64,000 bases of DNA from Certhia americana (lineage: Eukaryota > Chordata > Aves > Passeriformes > Certhiidae), in assembly GCA_018697195.1 (NCBI GenBank), contig CM031870.1, positions 12,673,534 to 12,737,533 of the forward strand. Direction: 5' to 3'. Below the pieces are notes generated by a model. It ran no database searches, had not been told where the DNA came from, and was given only the letters and a program-made list of their open reading frames with translations. Below are positions 29,401 to 64,000 of this stretch, piece after piece. The position numbers and the translations under genes were made by a program. Every line of letters begins with the position of its first letter. The stretch's first letter is position 1.

Positions 29401-31948
29401 GGTTAAAAATGAAATAAACCGGGGTTTTTAACCCTGATTCACTGTGGAAATGAGTCAAGAGTCTATGTTTGAGTGTATAGGGCTGACTAGGACTCAATTA
29501 TCTTTGGTTATATAAAGGGTCATTACATCTCAGCTTCAATTAGGAGGGCAAACACTGACAGCTCCTACCCCACAGAGATGAATGCAGTATTTTCTAAACA
29601 TTATGCTGCTCTCTAGAATGACTGACTAGAACCAAGGACTCCATTGGGTCCATAGGCTGTGCCTTGGTGGTTTTTGTCATCCCAGACAGCAGGCTGGCAA
29701 ACCCTTCTTTCACACACAGACACTGCAGGGGAGGATGCTCCACAACTTGACAATCTTTTAAAATATTTTCAAGACTATTTCCACCATGTGGCAGTTGTGG
29801 GGAATCTCCTGAATGGGTACAAGGGCTGCTGGGAGAGGATGGTAAATGTTGAAGCCATTGCACTCTGTGGCAGATGCCAGACCAGCTGCACTGGATACAG
29901 ATTTCCAGGGGCAAAAGGTGTTGAAAATTGGCTGCAGCCATCAACTGAGGCGAGGAAGACTTGGTGGCAGGGAAACACAGAGAGAACTGTGACCCATCTG
30001 AGCTTGATCAAATAGTTTGCCATCGTTTAGAAAATCTGGAGCATTAGGGTTGAAAAATCGCTAGCCTACCATGCAGGACTTGAGATGCTCCAGACAGATA
30101 CAGAGAGGACAGGTGAGCACAGGAAGCCCTCTCCCCCTCATACCTTTTCAGATCAATAAGAGAGATGCTGTTCAGTGCCAGGAAACAGCAGATTTCATTT
30201 CTCTGTGCAGCCAATGCAATTTTCTCAGAAGAACAAACAATGTGACAGGCCCCATCCCATCTAGAGATTGCCCACATGACAAATCTGTGATTGTGCCTTA
30301 TGCCTAGAAATCCTTGCTACACCCTTCCAAACACAGACATTTATATCTGCTCTGAGCCCTTCCAATACCCCTCCTCTCAGCTCCTCCTCTTTTTCGTTTG
30401 GAGTTGCCTGTTATATGATTTGGAGCAAAAATTAGCACTTGGTTTTCAGTAGAATTACACCAGAAACAAATGAGGGAAGAGTTCTCAGAACAAGCGGGTT
30501 CTTTAGTCAGTGCAGCTTGGGAAGAGCCCCTAAACAAAGCACAATGTACTCACACACACTATTTTACATTTAAAAGTAGTTTGTATTTAATACAAAATAA
30601 ATTCTTTTGCTCAATCAGTACACAGAAACCTGGGAAATGCATTGTTATCTTGTGTCCTTTCAGCTCAGGCAACAGCAGTGAAGTTTTAATAAGCAAATAT
30701 ACAAGATATTACGCTCCTGACAGGGCAGAAAGGGAAGCAGCAGAGTTTGATTTTAAATTGAGCTGCATCAGTACCTCTGGTTTACGTGTAAAAGCATATC
30801 CTGACTTCAGTGTCCAGTTCTCTCTGTAAACAATCACAGAATCACAGGAATGAGCAAGTTCTAAATGAGAATCCATGGAAGAGATTTACAGTTTGTCACA
30901 AACACCAAGTTTTCAGGGAAAAGTACATTTGCATAGCAAATCCTGCAGCATATTTATTTGGTTAGAATTTTTACTTATATGACTACATATGCAGGGTATT
31001 TTTTGTTTAAAAATGCACTTCCCTCCTTACCTTCAGCTAATTAAAAGACATTTACCATTTCTCAGAAGTGGTGATCTGTTGCTGGCATCATCTGGTTAAT
31101 GCAGCACAGAGGCATGGCCTCTTTGTTCATATAAATTCAGGCAAAATAGGAGGAAAAAACATTGCTCTGTAATAGGAGGACTCCTAAGGATGTGCAGAGT
31201 GCCTGTCAATGGCACTCCAGGCAAAACACCTCACTTGCTTTTTCCATGGTAGTGAAATGATGAAAGAAATAATTATTTCACTGCAAAACATGAAAAGGTG
31301 ACAGCTGAAATGCACTTATTAAACTTGATAAAGCCACTTCCTGATCTCCACTTCCTAAAAGCATCCATCACATTTCTCCAAGCCCAGTGGAACCTGTCTA
31401 GGTGTCAGAAAGAGTGTCAGCTCCTACAGACATCAAAACATGCCCAGAGACAGACAGCTAAAGAGTAATTCTTCTAATAAGTGCATTTCCCAAAGAATTA
31501 TTTACAGGCATCAGAAATAAAGCAACACCTCCTTCTAGTGAGGATCTTCATGATCAGCCAGCTAGGATTTAGGAATAAAAGCTTTAGAAATAATCCAAAA
31601 TACCTGTGGACAATCCTGCTTAACCCAAGTTCTCAGTACTTGGCAGAACAGTTGCCAGCAGAAAGGTTCTCACTCTCTCCTTTATGTTCCTTCTTCCTTG
31701 GATTTTCAATTAAGAGATAAGGGGGAAAATTCAGACAGATCATGACCAAAAAACCCCCTCAGCATGGAAAGTGAATTCATGCTTTAGATTTCTTTCTGAA
31801 GAAAATTTCCTGCAACAAATAAAACTGTCTCTCACAAGAGGAGGTGGTTCAGCAGCAGCAGACATAGAAAATCTTCCATTTGGATATGCATATTTTAGAG
31901 ATCTGGATTGCAGATACTCAGGGCTGGATGTATTCAGGACTTTCCTTG
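29401..31948. other. Sequence downstream of the KATNIP stop, including probable 3' UTR
   Basis: On the - strand this follows the KATNIP stop codon. It contains one clear AATAAA at 30958-30953. A short CR1-end-like motif (TCACAGAATCACAG) lies near 30834. I see no conserved exon on either strand. Confidence 0.5.
30953..30958 (-). terminator. Candidate KATNIP poly(A) signal AATAAA
   Basis: An AATAAA on the - strand, about 1.0 kb after the KATNIP stop, giving a 3' UTR of ordinary size. The more distal AATAAA at 29153-29148 is an alternative. Transcript ends are needed to decide. Confidence 0.4.
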
Positions 31949-61089
<29,141 letters not shown>

Positions 61090-64000
61090 CTACAAAAAAA
61101 AAGGTATGAAGATTCCAATCAAGCTTTCAGGCATTAGCTCTGGGGCTCTGACATTTGAATACTTAATCAATAGACAAATGAAAATAATTAAACCCTGTGT
61201 CAGTACACGCTTTTGACTGCTTTTTAATCTAAAGTTGAAACGACTGAAAAATACTGAGGAATATGTAAGATTTTTTTTTATAGGACTGAAAACCCTGCTA
61301 GACACTGCTATGAACCACTTTGTCTGACAAGGTTTGATTATTTAGAAAAGCTTGAGGGGAAAAGCCTAGATTAAGTACAATTATATTTGATCAGGATATA
61401 AATTCCAGAAGCACATTTTGCTTCAGCATCCCTAAGATTCACCACTTTCACAACATGTTCCACAGTGAACAACCACCCAGATCAAAGCCACCAGAGTTAA
61501 AAAGAGTTACAGAGAGTTACAGAAATGCAGAGCTAGAAAGTACAGTGAGAAAAAAATATCATCTAGTCCATCTCTTTTCACTGAAGAATGTAAAATAACC
61601 TACACCATTGTGAAGAAATCTGGTTTTAACAGTTTTCAACTAATCTGCCTTGATAGCCTATTCCAACACTTAACTAGCCTTTTAAACAACAGACCTTTCT
61701 CTCAGACACAATTCTGCCACTTACAACTTTATCTCTACATTCTGCTTCTCTGTGGCACTCACCAATACCTGATTTTTTTTCCCCATTGAAGTTAGAACTA
61801 ATGTTCTTTCTATTCTCTTCACCATTTCAATATAACCTTTTCTCCCTCTTGACAAAAATACCATTATCTTCAAAGAAAATATAGAAGATGAGACACAATC
61901 CATCTCCTTTCTGTTCTCTAACTTGTCCATCTTGTGGAGTCTTTCAGAGACTCTCTGTTCTTTCTTTCTTTTTGTGAAAACTAAGAAGCTTTTTGTGAAA
62001 GTAAGAAGTTTCAGTTTCATCCCTCTTGCTCATCTCCAGCCTGTCAGTTCTCCTTGAATGCTGATTTAAATTTTCCTCTGCTTCCAGACTAAACTAGTTA
62101 CTTCTTCCCTTCCAAGCACAAAAGGTCTTCACTCCTGAACACACTGTCTAAGCCTTACAAGTTTTTCTAGCTTCCACCCCGTTGCCTTTCCAACAATAAC
62201 ATCTCTGAGGCCAAAAAATGTAATATGGACCTACCCAAAGAAAAAGCAGAAGATGCAGTCATGACAAGAAAGTTACAGGTGAGGGAGAGGAGTAGGTGCA
62301 GGAATGCAGGACACAGTCCTGATAGGAAAAAGATAACCTTCACTGAGTTGCCACTGAACAGTGGTAAACGCAGTTTAATCTGCCATTGTGGTCTGGCTGC
62401 CTGTGGAACTCCTGTAGGATCATAAAGTGCTGTATTTCTATATTGATGCAATCAGCCATAAAACAGGATATTTTTTCCCCTTGAATGAGGACAATGCTAG
62501 ATTGATCTAACTGGGGATCAAAACATTTCAATAATTACATCTGTTGAAAACTACCTCCATGGCTTTGCCTGGAATTATGATGGGGAAGAGAAAGACTATT
62601 AGGATGTCCCAATAATGTTATTTTAAGAATTTCTGTATGTCTAAACTGCCAATGTCCTCCTTAAATGCTAGAGATATTGGATATTCATAGTCAAATTTGG
62701 GATAACTGGAACATTCTCCATAACATTCCAGCTCTACTGCTGTTAGGAATACCCAGCCCTTAGTTCTGCATTTTAACCTGGAAACAGGTATAAACTGAAG
62801 GGGACCACAAAAATACAGATGTACATCTGTAAAGTATTTGTCAATGTCATCTTTTTATATTAAAATCAGAAACTTCTTACAAACAACTTGTATTGAAATT
62901 AATACCACTGCACTCACCAGCAGCAGAGGAGGTGAGGTAGACAGAGAAAACACTACAAAATGAGATAGTAGAGCTCATTCTCCCTGAAAAAGGGACAGTC
63001 AAGCCCAAAAAAGGGCCACTCACTTCAAAATTGCTTTTCCAGTCAGTGGGAGATTGTTCCCTGTTGCTTTGGAATGTCTGGGATAGGTATTGTAGAAACC
63101 AAAAACGGTGTCTGAACTGTACCAAGATGAAGCAGCCAGGTATTTCTAGGATAATAAAGACAGACTGGACTGGGGCAGGCATTCCAAGAGCTGATAGCTC
63201 AGAAGAGCTAATGAAAATCTGCACCAAAATCCTGAGCAGACTGAGCCTCAGGGGAGGAAAAATCTGAGCAGATCTCAGAGACTACAAGAACAAACATATG
63301 CAAGCACAAGACTAAGAACTGCTCTTTTTCATTCCCTCCCACCCCTCTTCCAAGTTTCCAGTTGCTTAGTGATCTGTTCTGGTGGAAAAGATTGACAGTT
63401 TAGCTTCCTCAGTACCACTGCCCAGCTCTCCTCAAGCATGAGGAGGCTGGAAAAATCCCTTCCTTAGGAGTAATCCCACCCTGTAAACAAACTCACAGTA
63501 CTTCATCCTTGGCAGGGCTTTTCCTTCCTGGAAGAGTAATTAAAAGGGCACAATGTCTCAGAACAAGCAAGTAGGTATGAGTATTGTCAGAAAGAAAAAA
63601 GATTATGTGAAAATAATTCTGGTTTCTTTTGGTGTTCCTTCCCTGCTTGCACCCTCAGCCCTCCCAGAGTGTCTGCTGAGATAATGCCTCCCAAGGAGAA
63701 AATAAGCATGGTATTTCTGGCCATTTCTGTGATATTTGTGCACAAAGGACAGAGCTTAAACCAGAGGCTCTTTTCTGAGAATTCCTCCTGGACAGAGGAC
63801 CTGAAATTGCTTCTGCCTGACTTTTCTGAAAAGTGTAAAAAAGAAGCAGTAGAAAAGAAGTCAAGAACCAAAGAAAATTCTTCTACAAAACTGATTGTGC
63901 TGGAAGAAAGCTGCTGCATCCTTACAGACAATGCACCCGAGGGGTAATCCAGCACTGAAAAACCCCAAGAAAATGGACAGGAACATAGGCACAGAAGGAA
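61090..64000 (-). other. KATNIP intron upstream of the first visible exon
   Basis: No further KATNIP exon was recognised up to the right edge. A CR1-like stretch lies at 61495-61760. A + strand open frame at 63684-63947 starts with a hydrophobic, signal-peptide-like segment but has no other support as a gene. Confidence 0.6.
61495..61760 (-). mobile_element. Possible old CR1 relic
   Basis: ATCATCTAGTCCATCTC followed by CTATTCCAACACTTAACTAG resembles reversed CR1 sequence near the 3' end. Diverged, boundaries uncertain. Confidence 0.45.

Overview
The window looks like nuclear DNA of a bird, probably a passerine. It carries vertebrate multi-exon genes with long introns, CR1 LINE relics of many ages, one LTR relic and simple-sequence arrays. 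Two genes are recognisable by protein sequence and sit in the convergent order known from tetrapods (GSG1L then KATNIP). All exons were built by hand from reading frame, splice-site and intron-phase agreement. No alignment or database search was run.

Left part (1-6.04 kb, + strand): two internal exons of GSG1L, a claudin-like four-helix auxiliary subunit of AMPA receptors. They encode the end of helix 3, the second extracellular loop, helix 4 and the start of the cytoplasmic tail. The 5.2-kb intron between them carries a minisatellite of about 24 units (1.93-2.62 kb). I could not find the exon for the usual short GSG1L C-terminus.

Middle part (6-31 kb): mostly non-coding. At 17.99-19.52 kb on the + strand are two spliced coding exons ending in a stop codon and an ATTAAA signal. 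They encode a Ser/Thr/Pro-rich region, a coiled coil and a BEN-like domain. The upstream exons of this gene are not identified, but the intron phase is compatible with splicing from the last visible GSG1L exon. The rest holds CR1 fragments, an (ATT)26 array, a 24-base G run, a hairpin, and two unexplained coding-like stretches on the - strand (15.3-15.5 kb and 29.15-29.4 kb).

Right part (31.9-61.1 kb, - strand): the C-terminal 14 coding exons of KATNIP (katanin-interacting protein, KIAA0556, a ciliary basal-body and microtubule protein). They join in one continuous frame of 1,041 residues plus stop. They contain a disordered linker, three tandem KATNIP/DUF4457 repeats and a short basic tail. 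The 5' part of the gene lies beyond the right edge. Its introns hold CR1/L3-type LINE relics in both orientations, a sense-oriented LTR-like element with its own AATAAA, and a 162-bp direct duplication.

No operon, CRISPR array, bacterial mobile element or viral genome is present. The least explained coding feature is the BEN-like gene between GSG1L and KATNIP.
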